Shown: piece after piece, positions 16,926 through 26,644 of the stretch
Layout: every line of letters begins with the position of its first letter
Numbering within the stretch: position 1 is the first letter of the stretch
DNA from: a virus
Length of the DNA stretch: 48,262 bases
IMG/VR virus record: IMGVR_UViG_3300025168_000140
Span: 1 to 48,262 of that record
Direction: 5' to 3' (one strand)
Translations under genes and position numbers: made by a program
The notes under the pieces: generated by a model
Seen by the model: only the letters and a program-made list of their open reading frames with translations
The model's database searches: none
Told to the model about the DNA's origin: nothing

Positions 16926-18532
16926 TAAACGTATTCTACCCGTATGGCTAAGTTATTTAGCTGGATGATCTCATTAAACCCAACCTTAATAGGCTTTTCA
17001 ACATTAGTAACTTCCGCATATCTAATATTGGTCTCATCCATTAATAAAATTCTAATCAAATCTTGGGGAACAAACGGCTCTGAGAAGTCGGTATTATCAA
17101 TATTCATATAGTTTAATATTGATCTTCGAGCAGATTGAATTAGTTGACCTTCACTTCTTCTAAACTTCTCGTCTAAAGTAATCGTAACGATCACGTCCAA
17201 TGTCCTAACAAGTCCATCAACCACCACAACCTCGTCCGTAAGCATCTTCTTGGATTCTACCGCTGCCAATAACTGACGCTTATACTCCTGAGTTGCACGT
17301 CTAAGCTGACTGTTCGACGCTCTCTCTAGAACAAATAAGTCAACGATGTTAGCAGAAGAAAAAGCCCTTCTAACAGTCGCGGTTGCTTTACCCGTGGATC
17401 CGTAGTTAGATGCAAAAGAATTAGCAAACGCTTTAAAGTCTTGAAGGGTTACTAGACGATCTTGAGATCTAAAGTAGAGAGGGGCGTATCTCTTAGCCTG
17501 ATCAACAGATTCAGCGTCTCGGCCTCCAGTTGCTAGACTGGTGTTTTCAATCGTCGCAGTTAGGTCAGAGTCTGTACTGGTTCCGTCTGTGGAGTTAAGA
17601 GTAGTCTGAGCATTAATAATACTCTCAGCAATATTCCCACGAGTTCCACCTCCAACGCGATAAGTTACGTTATAAGCATCACCTATGGCAGGCGACTTGC
17701 CTATGGAGTCATCCCCAAACAATACAGAAGCTCTGAATTGCTCATCAGTAGTAATTTGAAATACCTTATCTGCCTGACCAGAAGCAAAGTATACGTTCTC
17801 TTCTTCCTTATAAATCCCTTCAGTAGTAGTATCCCCAGTTAAATACACTTGGGCACTTTTTTCAACATAAGGGAACTGGGATAAGTTAATAGATTTAACA
17901 GCTTCAGGACTCGTAAAAGTTCCAGACTCAGAAACTAACGCCCCTTCAAGCAATACTGCGTCTGTAATCTGAACAGTACCTCCCGTTGCAGTTACATTGA
18001 ATTGTAAATCTTCGCTGGCTACCATAAGATCCACGGTGCCATTTGAGTTAACCTTGTATAAGGTATATGTTAGAGTACCCCCATCCTCAGGGGAACTTAT
18101 TGTAATCACTCGACTAGCCGCAGGAATAGTTACGGATGAAGGAGAGGTAACTGAGCCTACGGAGTAGGTAATGGAAGCGTTAGCAGCCGCAGAGATTGGA
18201 CCTTTCATCCTTATGCCAATAACTTCAAGCAGCCTCTTTACGCTATCACGACTCCTAGCAGTCCCAATGAAGTTTTCGTTAGCAAGATAATCCGACTTAT
18301 TCGATTGAATATGTCCAACCGCTGCCATCATTTCCATTAGCAAAACTCCAAAGTCGGAACTCTCAAAGTTATTATAATCTAAAGGAAAGGTAGCTCTTAC
18401 ATACTTTAAAAGAGTTGCTCTAATAGTTTCAAAGTCGGATGCAGAATAGTCAATTAACTTTTGCTTATTATCAAGCTCAGACGGTATTAATTTTAAAAAG
18501 TCTGATTCAACTGTTCCTGAGAAGACTACCAT
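16925..18532 (-). CDS. 6: Baseplate wedge protein, gp6 / J family
   Basis: The protein has 535 residues. The N-terminal region DFETIRATLLKYVRATFP followed by ESSDFGVLLMEMMAAVGH (residues about 33-75) and then YLANENFIGTARSRDSVKRL is typical of the baseplate J / T4 gp6 family. The C-terminal region VDGLVRTLDVIVTITLDEKF and VPQDLIRILLMDETNIRYAEV also fits. These proteins form the inner ring of the baseplate wedges. The gene lies between gp25 and the gpI-type gene, the classical W-J-I order, with TAATG stop-start overlaps at both ends. T4 gp6 is longer, at about 660 residues. Assignment is confident. Confidence 0.88.
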   Translation of the reverse strand: MVVFSGTVESDFLKLIPSELDNKQKLIDYSASDFETIRATLLKYVRATFPLDYNNFESSDFGVLLMEMMAAVGHIQSNKSDYLANENFIGTARSRDSVKRLLEVIGIRMKGPISAAANASITYSVGSVTSPSSVTIPAASRVITISSPEDGGTLTYTLYKVNSNGTVDLMVASEDLQFNVTATGGTVQITDAVLLEGALVSESGTFTSPEAVKSINLSQFPYVEKSAQVYLTGDTTTEGIYKEEENVYFASGQADKVFQITTDEQFRASVLFGDDSIGKSPAIGDAYNVTYRVGGGTRGNIAESIINAQTTLNSTDGTSTDSDLTATIENTSLATGGRDAESVDQAKRYAPLYFRSQDRLVTLQDFKAFANSFASNYGSTGKATATVRRAFSSANIVDLFVLERASNSQLRRATQEYKRQLLAAVESKKMLTDEVVVVDGLVRTLDVIVTITLDEKFRRSEGQLIQSARRSILNYMNIDNTDFSEPFVPQDLIRILLMDETNIRYAEVTNVEKPIKVGFNEIIQLNNLAIRVEYV

Positions 18533-18975
18533 TATATTCTAACTCCAATGTTAAACGCTGTCGCAATAGCATCTCTAACAGAACAGAAGAGGTTAACCTT
18601 CAACTGCCCGGTTCGAGTTTCAAATACTTGAATCTTTCCTACCGAAACTGTGCTAAGGTATCTACGTATGGAGGTTACAACTTCCTCTTTTATCAAGGAA
18701 AAAGTAACTTCGTCTAAGGGTTCCATGAGGAATTTACGAAGGTTACAACCATAATCAGGCCGCATAAACCTTTCACCCCTCTCAGTCCTAATTAAACAAT
18801 TAAGGTTGGACTTCACCAAAGTAAGATTGGTAGACTTGCTAAAGTATCCGTTTTTAGGCTTTACAGGTATTGGATAATTTAAACCAATTAGCCTTGGGTC
18901 CTCTAGGACCGTAGCCTTTTGAATGACAGAGGGAGCCACCGTCCCGTATCTTGTTACATTGTTTGAAAGTGCCAT
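18532..18975 (-). CDS. 25: Baseplate wedge protein, gp25 / W family
   Basis: The protein has 147 residues, close to the 132 of T4 gp25. The region NCLIRTERGERFMRPDYG followed by CNLRKFLMEPLDEVT (residues 59-91) is the hallmark of the gp25/lysozyme-like baseplate family, with the EP motif after the conserved glycine region. The C-terminal segment ends in a beta hairpin (GKIQVFETRTGQLKVNLF). It binds gp6 and sheath in related phages and triggers sheath assembly. The stop overlaps the gp6 start as TAATG. No Shine-Dalgarno sequence is visible upstream of its ATG; it starts one base after the end of the 1315-residue gene, so translation is probably coupled. Confidence 0.88.
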   Translation of the reverse strand: MALSNNVTRYGTVAPSVIQKATVLEDPRLIGLNYPIPVKPKNGYFSKSTNLTLVKSNLNCLIRTERGERFMRPDYGCNLRKFLMEPLDEVTFSLIKEEVVTSIRRYLSTVSVGKIQVFETRTGQLKVNLFCSVRDAIATAFNIGVRI

Positions 18976-18976
18976 A

Positions 18977-21900
18977 CTAAGTTGTTTTGAATACTATCCC
19001 TGCGCTAGAGCCGTCTACAGAATCAGGATCTGTGACGCTATTAGTTCCGCTTAATGGTTCATACCACGCCATGTAAGTATCTACATTTGTAGGTAGGAGG
19101 AATGCTTCTGGGCTTTGCCCGATTTTAAGGTTAGTTATAGTAAGATCTTGAGGTCTGTTGAATGGTTGTTTAGCAGTTTGCTCAGGAAGTTTTGTCGCGG
19201 AAAGACCTATGATGGTTGATGACATCACCAAAGAAGAAGGTAGGAAAGCATTAGGCGTAACATTTACATTTGTAAAGTAAAGATCACTCGTCAAACCACA
19301 GGGAGGAATATCAGTACCCGTGTCAGGTCGAACCGCGTTTCCAAGCCTAAATAAAGGATGGTAAACAGGATGTCCATTCCCGCCCTCAATGTGTATATCC
19401 TCAAACACTCCATTAACACTACCTACGGTGTAATTAATAGTAGTAGAAGGTGCCGAAACTTGAGCGTTATAAAATGCAAATATAGCATTCCTAGAGAAAG
19501 AGTTCTTGGTCGTATTCCCGCGTGCTCCTGGGGCCGCATAAGAATAAACATCAATATCCTTATTAACTGTGTAATAAAGACTACTAGCCGTTGTATAGTA
19601 GCTATAAAAAGGACTAGTACGCATAGACCCTATTACACAGTTCCTATGATATATCTCTCCTTTCCACGAATTATCCCAAACGCTTAAACCGTCATCTCCA
19701 ACAATTCCAAAACAGTTTTTAATGGATATAGTCCCTCCTGTCTTACCAGTAGCTCCCTTAAAATAGTCAGTATTAAATGTCCACGGACTTATCGACTTAC
19801 AATGATTAAAGCTGTTAAATAGCTTCCTACCATTAGCCCAGAAATGTTGATTAGTAATAATAATACCTTCAACCGTCATTTCAGGTAAACCCACTGGTGT
19901 ATTGATATATGCTTGACTATACTCATTCATAGAAGACCAAGATGTTCCAAAAGCTCCATAGAAATGTGGAGCCTCCTCAAGGATATCTATTTTTGTATCA
20001 AACAAAAAGTTTCTAGAGTATAAGTGTCCAGGAGCAAATACCCCTCTACCTATAATTTTACTACCATGAGCACTTGCACAATCAAATCCCCCTATGATAT
20101 AGGCATTAGCGTCTATGTAATAAGTTGAGTTTGAAGATATAGGAAGACCCGCACTTACATAATGAATTCCAGGTCCGAAATATGTCGCAGGCTGAAGGCT
20201 ACTGAATACTGTAGGACTTCCTGGGGATCCCCAATTGATAGAACTCCAAGAGGAGTCAGCGATTGAACCATTGAGGTCAGGAGTCGTTTGACCCTCTCTA
20301 ATAGATAAATGATTTAATCTAGTTTGGCCGGTGTAAGCTCCAACACCAACAGGTATGGCAGGTTTGAATGGGTCCGCAAAGATAAACAAAGGGGAGCTTA
20401 CTGTTAAGTCAGTATCCGAAAACTCCAACCATAACTTATCTCCAACGTAAACTTCTGCTTGAAAGAATACACCAGCGTCGGTTGATGTTTTCTGCATCTC
20501 CCTTGTCTTATTACTTCTAGACGGGAATACGTTAACAGTGGCTCCACCACCGAAACCACCTATCTTGGTAATTTTTATACTAGCTACCCCGCTAGCACCA
20601 AAAGTTGTAAAGTGACAAGGAGGATTCGATCCTGAAGGTGCCCAGTAATTTCTTAAGCTACTAAAGTCACCTGTAGTCTGTTGGCCTACTAATTGCCTAG
20701 AACCCCCTGTCCCAGAAGCTTGAAATACAAAGCTGGATACCCAACTAGCCGTGGCTGGGTCGTACACCTCCACAGAGTAAGTAGGAGACTTTAACGAACT
20801 TAAACTTTCAGCAACATACCCCGTGCCATCATCCGCAATAGGAGTAATGGGATAAACCTCAACTGCACTTAAAGAAGATGCTACAAATGAAATACTATTT
20901 AAGAATGAATCACTAACGATCTTGAAGTCAGAATTAGTTGTTCCCTTCCAATATACCCACATCAGACACTTCTTTAATTGAGCTACAAAATCTCTGTAGT
21001 AAGTATCATAATAAGTAGAGAAGTTCGGTCCACTATCCGCCGTGCCATACAAGGCCGTAGAGTATTCGTATGCCTTTGTAGATGAAAGGTCTGCTAGTTT
21101 AGTGGTAGTAGGATTCCTATTAACATGCCTGTAAGGATTAGTCATTACCTCTACTAACTCAATCAATTCCTCTCGCTCATAGTGAGGGATAGGATTAGAG
21201 TCATACGTACTATTCCTTAACTCAGCATAAGGAACTGTGCTCGAATCATAATCAATGACGAACTTGGCTAAGGATTGTAGGAATTCATTCCTGATTACCA
21301 TAGTCTTATTTATGGTTTGCCAATCCTCTCCATTAACAGAGAAAGTATACGAGGAAAGAGCAGGAAAATAAGTATCAAAGTTGTATAAGATATTTAAATT
21401 CTCTTCTAATGAATTACTGTAGAAAGAAGAAGCTAGGATGTTGTAATCTACAGAATCATTATACTCAGAGGTGAAAGGAGCTTTAAATGTTTTAGATCCT
21501 TCCTTCACCCTAAACATAGCTGCCTCTAGATTAGATCCAGGATTTACATAGAAGTTTCTTTGATATTCCCATTTAGAAGCCGTAGCAGAAGTGTATAATT
21601 CCGAATTAAAAGAAGTTAACTCAGGAGGAGTACCAGAGAAAAAGCCTTCTGAGGTATTGGTCGGATCGTCAGACTTTTGCTTGAGATTACTAACTTTACT
21701 CAACTGCCTACGATTATACCAATTTATACCTGAAGCCTGAGATACTAATGCACTAGCGGTATCATTTTCTCTATACTGACCATCCCAATAAATATTGCCA
21801 AACTTCTCTCTAGACTTTCCAAAACTAAAGACACTATCTACAATACCCAAATCATTCATGTAGCCGACTGAGCTAGTGTTAAGAACGTCAATAGTTGAAT

Positions 21901-22924
21901 TTAGATTTTGGCTTAATTCAGGATCATAGGCAGCATAAACCATAAAGGGTTTAGAGATCCCGTTGGAAGTTGAACCTACGATAGAGCCATTTAAATATCT
22001 TTTAAAGGCATAATCATTATTAGCAATGAAGGGGACAGATACAAAGTCTACGACACCTGACAGCGTTTGAATATCCGTTATATTAAACGAACCGCTAGGG
22101 CCTGTACCTTTTCCATTATCCAAGTAATTAGTATCATTAAAAATGTTTAAACCATTTTTAGGGGAGAAAGAATACTTAATAGGCGTTGTTGATAGACTGA
22201 TATTAAGGCGAGCTTGAGAAGATGCGGCTAATCCATTGAAATCAGGAGTAGGCTTATTACACAAGTCAAAGCACCACATTGACTGATAGGAAGATACCGA
22301 GCTAGCTAAAGCGTCTAGGTAGGGGGCCGCTGAAGTTGGGAAAAAAGAAGTTGAGCTTACTTGGGATAAGTAAGGGTTTCTAGGACTCTCCACCGCGAGG
22401 CTGTAAGGAAGATAGACAGAGCTAGGCTCTGGGTAAATACCCGACTCATCATAAATTGTAGCTTTACTCTGATCAGCATCCCAGAGTATAAACTGAACTC
22501 TTATCTTATATCGATCACATACGTTTAAGAAACTTTTTACATTTGATAGGTACTTAGTGGAATCTTCATTATATGCGGCAAAGTTTAAAGGAGTTCTGAC
22601 GCAGTTCACGCCAAGTTTCTTTAAGTTAACAATCCCCTTTTCATGATCGTCCTCATCATAGTAATGCCAAATTGAAGCACCATTAGACCCTGTGAATACT
22701 TTCAAAGCATCAGATTCAGTTGAACCTACGGTAAAATCTTCCTCTACGGGAAACCCATCCAAAGCAAGCGCGGTGGCAAGCGAAACCCCACTATTATAAT
22801 CTACTCTAGGGAGGTACCCAGACTTCCTCCACTCACTCTGCAAACTAGGGAGGTAGTAAACACCCCTAGCATTTGAGAAGTATTGAACTGAGTCGGCAGG
22901 AATATCTGGATTAATCTTAGGCAT
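18977..22924 (-). CDS. Tailspike-like protein: degenerate GH5-like domain plus GH28-like beta-helix
   Basis: The protein has 1315 residues. Residues about 75-400 resemble a GH5-type (beta/alpha)8 barrel: GIVNLKKLGVNCVRTPLNFA (97-116), FLNVCDRYKIRVQFILWD (132-149), SMWCFDLCNKP (215-225), FVSVPF (294-299) and KPFMVYAAYD (325-334). The usual Asn-Glu-Pro is N223-K224-P225, and no Glu is seen at the second catalytic site, so this barrel is probably inactive. From about 865 a right-handed beta-helix of GH28/GH49 style follows: FGPGIHYV, YYIDANAYIIGGF, IIGRGVF, NTD at 1051-1053, GDD at 1076-1078 and GGNGH near 1200. The three aspartates are kept, so a depolymerase is likely. It sits between gp25 and the LamG gene, so it is a virion protein. 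Its start overlaps the upstream stop as TAATG. Confidence 0.7.
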   Translation of the reverse strand: MPKINPDIPADSVQYFSNARGVYYLPSLQSEWRKSGYLPRVDYNSGVSLATALALDGFPVEEDFTVGSTESDALKVFTGSNGASIWHYYDEDDHEKGIVNLKKLGVNCVRTPLNFAAYNEDSTKYLSNVKSFLNVCDRYKIRVQFILWDADQSKATIYDESGIYPEPSSVYLPYSLAVESPRNPYLSQVSSTSFFPTSAAPYLDALASSVSSYQSMWCFDLCNKPTPDFNGLAASSQARLNISLSTTPIKYSFSPKNGLNIFNDTNYLDNGKGTGPSGSFNITDIQTLSGVVDFVSVPFIANNDYAFKRYLNGSIVGSTSNGISKPFMVYAAYDPELSQNLNSTIDVLNTSSVGYMNDLGIVDSVFSFGKSREKFGNIYWDGQYRENDTASALVSQASGINWYNRRQLSKVSNLKQKSDDPTNTSEGFFSGTPPELTSFNSELYTSATASKWEYQRNFYVNPGSNLEAAMFRVKEGSKTFKAPFTSEYNDSVDYNILASSFYSNSLEENLNILYNFDTYFPALSSYTFSVNGEDWQTINKTMVIRNEFLQSLAKFVIDYDSSTVPYAELRNSTYDSNPIPHYEREELIELVEVMTNPYRHVNRNPTTTKLADLSSTKAYEYSTALYGTADSGPNFSTYYDTYYRDFVAQLKKCLMWVYWKGTTNSDFKIVSDSFLNSISFVASSLSAVEVYPITPIADDGTGYVAESLSSLKSPTYSVEVYDPATASWVSSFVFQASGTGGSRQLVGQQTTGDFSSLRNYWAPSGSNPPCHFTTFGASGVASIKITKIGGFGGGATVNVFPSRSNKTREMQKTSTDAGVFFQAEVYVGDKLWLEFSDTDLTVSSPLFIFADPFKPAIPVGVGAYTGQTRLNHLSIREGQTTPDLNGSIADSSWSSINWGSPGSPTVFSSLQPATYFGPGIHYVSAGLPISSNSTYYIDANAYIIGGFDCASAHGSKIIGRGVFAPGHLYSRNFLFDTKIDILEEAPHFYGAFGTSWSSMNEYSQAYINTPVGLPEMTVEGIIITNQHFWANGRKLFNSFNHCKSISPWTFNTDYFKGATGKTGGTISIKNCFGIVGDDGLSVWDNSWKGEIYHRNCVIGSMRTSPFYSYYTTASSLYYTVNKDIDVYSYAAPGARGNTTKNSFSRNAIFAFYNAQVSAPSTTINYTVGSVNGVFEDIHIEGGNGHPVYHPLFRLGNAVRPDTGTDIPPCGLTSDLYFTNVNVTPNAFLPSSLVMSSTIIGLSATKLPEQTAKQPFNRPQDLTITNLKIGQSPEAFLLPTNVDTYMAWYEPLSGTNSVTDPDSVDGSSAGIVFKTT

Positions 22925-25512
22925 TACGGTATATCAAGGGGTTCCCAAAGTGAGTTCGGAACTTCAACATTCTTAAAGAAGTTCTGAGTTGCTTTATAGT
23001 TATTTAGTACATCACCGTCGCTAAGTGGCTTTGAATAAAATCTACTACAACCCACATAACCTCTAAGTCCACTAACCTTGCCTCCGTATTCACCACCCAT
23101 AAAGTTGCCTCCTGAGAAGCCATCAGTATATCCGCCGCCTATTATCCAGGGAGTAAAGTAGGTATCTAAGGAAGGACCACCCGAATACTCAAAGGAGTTA
23201 GTCTGCTTTATGGAAGGAGCCTTAAACGTCTCTCCTGCTCTACCTGTGCCGAAAGTGTTTTGATAACTAGACGTAGCAAGCTTAACGCCGTCTATGTAGA
23301 CCCTAACCTCATCCTGTTGAGGATCGACAGCAACCGATAGTTGAGCAAAGGAGTTACCGCAGCTAGAAAGCGATTTACCATTAAATGTTTCAAACACCGG
23401 AACCGCCATGCCATGATACGAATCCTTATTACAGTTTGCCGTCCTATTAGCAATAAACCCTGCACTAGATGAATCGTAGGATTGAGTTGGTGCTAATACC
23501 AACACGAGATTTTCAATACTGTTATCAACCTCATTATTACTAGGATCTAACCCTAAAGTAAATCTTCTATCCCGTGTAAATCCTAGGATAGAACCTCTGA
23601 CGGTACCAGTGCCTGAATCCACTAGCATATTGTTAATGTCTGGCTGAGGGGATCTAGAGTTTGATATACCTACGTTTTCGTTGGCGAGGATAAGTCGGTA
23701 CAAACCTAAAGTATTATTGTCATGTAAGTTGTACCCTTGTGTTACACCATCAAGGTTAGGCATGTGAAGCCATGTCTCAAAGGTTCCACCGTTAGTGTTA
23801 TACAAGAAGTCTTGGAACTCCGAAGTCTCAGGCATCTTCGCATATGTTCCCATGAAATCAATATCAGAAGATCCTTGAGCCGGGAAGGCAACACCACTTA
23901 AGAACGGAATACCTAAACCCTTGTCAAATATAGTGGGAGCACTACCTACCATCTGAGAGTTAGAACCTACACCTAGCCTGCTAGAGTTGTGAACTCCAAA
24001 GTTAGTGCCAGAAGTAACGTCGGTCTCAACTGTTAAATAATTATAAAGTGCAAACAATCCATCTTCCACAAGTCTAGTATTGATTTGTAGGCTTTGAGCA
24101 GAAGGCTCAAGTGGGCTAGCCACCGTTTCACCCTTAGCTACATTTGCTAATAGGATGTGATCAAGGAATACCGAGTCATCTGTATTGATCTTTTCAGTAA
24201 ACTTAACTTCCAATGGAAGAACGACACCTGTAACATCAGCTTGATCGAGAACAATACTTCTTTGATTTTCAATATCCAACAGGAAGTTAGATCCTGCTAA
24301 GTAGGAGAAGTCATTAATTGGAATATTACCAGGAGTGAATTGAGGTCCTCTTCCTAAGAATGTAGGAACCTTAACAGCTAACTCAATTTGCTTCTTACGC
24401 TTATTAACCCTGTCCTGGAACTGGGCTGTCTCAGAAAGCATAACCTGCCTCATGTTCTCAATAATTGCCTGAGAAGAACTATCATCAATTAATTCCTGTA
24501 GCTCAGATGAAACATCGAATACTCTCCTATCCTTCTGCCCTTCCAAGCTTAATAACAAATCATCCTGATCGTAGAACTTTGTGACCCCCGCAGAATTATC
24601 AATTATATCAGGATCCAAAATGGTGTTGAAGTAGTATCTTAGATCATTGCTTGTTAAAGGAATACCTCTACCGCCAAGACTAGGATCAAACTCAAGCTTC
24701 CAAAGCTCACCGTTGGAGAAACCACCTTCCTTAAATCTAAGATCTTCTTCCCTTTCTTCCAACTCAAGAAGAGCAGGAGCTATACCACTTAACTGTGAGT
24801 CGTAATACAGCCCATCAACAGAAAGAACAAACTTACCTGATCTAGATTGAGGAGGACCCACTTCAAGACGGAAAACAGATTCAACGACTTCCGGTTCAGC
24901 CTGAGGCTCTAAGGAAGGGTTCAATGTCCTATCTAAAATTATACTATCTATTACTGCGAGTTGCTTGTCTACATCGTCTATAAATTCTTGAGCTTGATTA
25001 GCCTGATTTAAGTAAACCGCAAACTGAGAATTGATTACGTCATCATAGTCAGCAGGATCCAAAGCTTCTCTCTGAGCAGCAGCATTAGGCCCTGTGAAGT
25101 CTAAGTAATCCTTAAAGGATTGAAGACACGCAGCAGCGTCCCTTAGCTGTTGAGCGGCTTGCTGGGCCGCTTGTGCGAAACCTATGAAAGTAGACATGAT
25201 CGCTGAGACCCCAGTTATCAAATCTAAACCATATCTGGAATAGTCGCTTAGAAATCCAAAGAAACCATCTCTGTCAGGGAATAAAGATATACCTAAAAGA
25301 TCTCTAATTGCAGAGTTAATTCTTTTGATGATAGCATCGGCAATAATCTTGCCTTGCCTCATCGCCTCTCTCATCGCAAGAAGGATAGGAGTAGGGATGA
25401 GACCTAATACATCTCCCGCTAACCCAAGCATACAACTGGGAACTCCAAAACTAGCAGCTATTCCACCTATGCTACCTCCCGATGCGAGGGCCGTTGTCAT
25501 ATCAAATCCCAT
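22924..25512 (-). CDS. Baseplate-associated protein with C-terminal LamG-like lectin domain
   Basis: The protein has 862 residues. The N-terminal 150 residues are hydrophobic and Ala/Gly-rich (LGLAGDVLGLIPTPILLAM, SAIMSTFIGFAQAAQQAAQQ) and predicted helical. The middle includes acidic and coiled-coil-like segments. Residues about 570-855 form a concanavalin/LamG-type jelly roll: FETWLHMPNL, DEVRVYIDGVKLATSSYQ, then a glycine-rich strand, GLRGYVGCSRFYSKPLSDGD and NNYKATQ at the end. Such domains bind sugars. It lies between the gp5-like spike and the tailspike-like protein, joined on both sides by TAATG overlaps. It probably carries the lectin on the baseplate; the hydrophobic start is unusual and could mark a membrane-contacting or tube-lumen segment. 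Confidence 0.68.
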   Translation of the reverse strand: MGFDMTTALASGGSIGGIAASFGVPSCMLGLAGDVLGLIPTPILLAMREAMRQGKIIADAIIKRINSAIRDLLGISLFPDRDGFFGFLSDYSRYGLDLITGVSAIMSTFIGFAQAAQQAAQQLRDAAACLQSFKDYLDFTGPNAAAQREALDPADYDDVINSQFAVYLNQANQAQEFIDDVDKQLAVIDSIILDRTLNPSLEPQAEPEVVESVFRLEVGPPQSRSGKFVLSVDGLYYDSQLSGIAPALLELEEREEDLRFKEGGFSNGELWKLEFDPSLGGRGIPLTSNDLRYYFNTILDPDIIDNSAGVTKFYDQDDLLLSLEGQKDRRVFDVSSELQELIDDSSSQAIIENMRQVMLSETAQFQDRVNKRKKQIELAVKVPTFLGRGPQFTPGNIPINDFSYLAGSNFLLDIENQRSIVLDQADVTGVVLPLEVKFTEKINTDDSVFLDHILLANVAKGETVASPLEPSAQSLQINTRLVEDGLFALYNYLTVETDVTSGTNFGVHNSSRLGVGSNSQMVGSAPTIFDKGLGIPFLSGVAFPAQGSSDIDFMGTYAKMPETSEFQDFLYNTNGGTFETWLHMPNLDGVTQGYNLHDNNTLGLYRLILANENVGISNSRSPQPDINNMLVDSGTGTVRGSILGFTRDRRFTLGLDPSNNEVDNSIENLVLVLAPTQSYDSSSAGFIANRTANCNKDSYHGMAVPVFETFNGKSLSSCGNSFAQLSVAVDPQQDEVRVYIDGVKLATSSYQNTFGTGRAGETFKAPSIKQTNSFEYSGGPSLDTYFTPWIIGGGYTDGFSGGNFMGGEYGGKVSGLRGYVGCSRFYSKPLSDGDVLNNYKATQNFFKNVEVPNSLWEPLDIP

Positions 25513-26618
25513 TATACTGCTCCTACAGGGTCTGCGTAATCATTAGGTGTAATGAGGGGAGGGATATTTGGTATTCCGGGTAGTGGAGGGATAGGAGTGC
25601 TTTGAGTATAGTCTAACCCAGGGGGACCAGCGGTGAATAACATAGGCACGCCATTATCTTGAATAATGGGTGCCGTGTTAGTTATTCTATTTGCAGAATT
25701 TAAATTCACTCCCCCTGGTATAGGACCTAAGCCAGGACCCCCATATATATTAACCCCTAAGGCAGCATTCATATTGATGCTTCCTGCTGAATTGAAATCT
25801 ATATTACCTGCTGCCAAAACTTTTATTGCCCCTGTTCCATCCACTTGTATAGTAGCTCCCGGTGTTATTATATTTACTGCTCCCGTTGGACCACAGGCTA
25901 CTAACTCAATATTTCTAAATCTACTTTTCAATCGAATGTTACCAAACCATTTACCAAGTGAGAAAACTCCTGTAGAATTGTTTTCAATATTTATATCTCC
26001 ACCATCCACAATTTTCATATTGATATCTGCCGCGTTGCATTTATACTCTTGAGGACCTCTAGTATTGACCATTAGAGACCTAGCAGCATATGCATCATTG
26101 GGTTCAGCCCCGTTTAAAACAATAGAGTCGCCATCTGCGTTTCGTATCTGAACACCAATTGAACCTACATTAACTTCCTCTCCGCTTTCAGCTTTAATAG
26201 TAACGTTATTGCTTATCTTAGAGGGTGTAAAGTCTCTTTGAATGTATAAGCCTGCTCCTGCAATATTAGTAAAATGCTGCATTGCTGGCTTACCCTTGCT
26301 ATTGTAGGGGTTTCTGTCGTTAGTAGGGATAGGTTTAAAGTTTTCATTTTCATCCTCTTCTGATAACACAGCCCTGGTAACAATAGTAGAGTGGTAATAT
26401 AACATGGAACCCTCGCTGGTAGGGTTAGGGTCATAAACTGCTAGGATCTCATCATCTTTTTCAGGTATACCTAGAAACCCACCAGCATTAACCTTGAAAA
26501 AAGGAGACGTGTAGGTCACGGTAAGCGCGTTAGTGGATATAGACGGAAACACTGCCATGAAACGGCCCGACTCTGTTTTGTCCACATTCGATATTACTTG
26601 CCCTTTTACTATTTCCAT
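25512..26618 (-). CDS. 5: Central spike / baseplate hub protein, gp5-gpV-like
   Basis: The protein has 368 residues. Residues 1-85 look like the OB-fold domain of gp5/gpV proteins (GQVISNVDKTESGRFMAVFP, GFLGIPEKDDEILAVYDPN). After a linker, residues 130-300 form repetitive beta strands (NVTIKAESG, DINIENNST, IKVLAAGNIDFNSAGSINMN), the pattern of the triple-stranded beta needle of the membrane-piercing spike. The C-terminus is proline-rich (PIPPLPGIPNIPPLITP). No lysozyme domain is seen, unlike T4 gp5, so lytic activity must be elsewhere or absent. The gene follows the hub candidate by 26 bases and overlaps the LamG gene as TAATG. It has no Shine-Dalgarno sequence. Confidence 0.75.
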   Translation of the reverse strand: MEIVKGQVISNVDKTESGRFMAVFPSISTNALTVTYTSPFFKVNAGGFLGIPEKDDEILAVYDPNPTSEGSMLYYHSTIVTRAVLSEEDENENFKPIPTNDRNPYNSKGKPAMQHFTNIAGAGLYIQRDFTPSKISNNVTIKAESGEEVNVGSIGVQIRNADGDSIVLNGAEPNDAYAARSLMVNTRGPQEYKCNAADINMKIVDGGDINIENNSTGVFSLGKWFGNIRLKSRFRNIELVACGPTGAVNIITPGATIQVDGTGAIKVLAAGNIDFNSAGSINMNAALGVNIYGGPGLGPIPGGVNLNSANRITNTAPIIQDNGVPMLFTAGPPGLDYTQSTPIPPLPGIPNIPPLITPNDYADPVGAV

Positions 26619-26644
26619 AAGTTATTATAGTTGAAATTCACTTC

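Noticed and set aside
26619-26644. ACTATAATA before the gp5-like gene and a similar one before the gp26-type gene
   Set aside because: The two copies lie 5 and 26 bases from their starts, so the spacing is not consistent and the motif is AT-rich enough to occur by chance.
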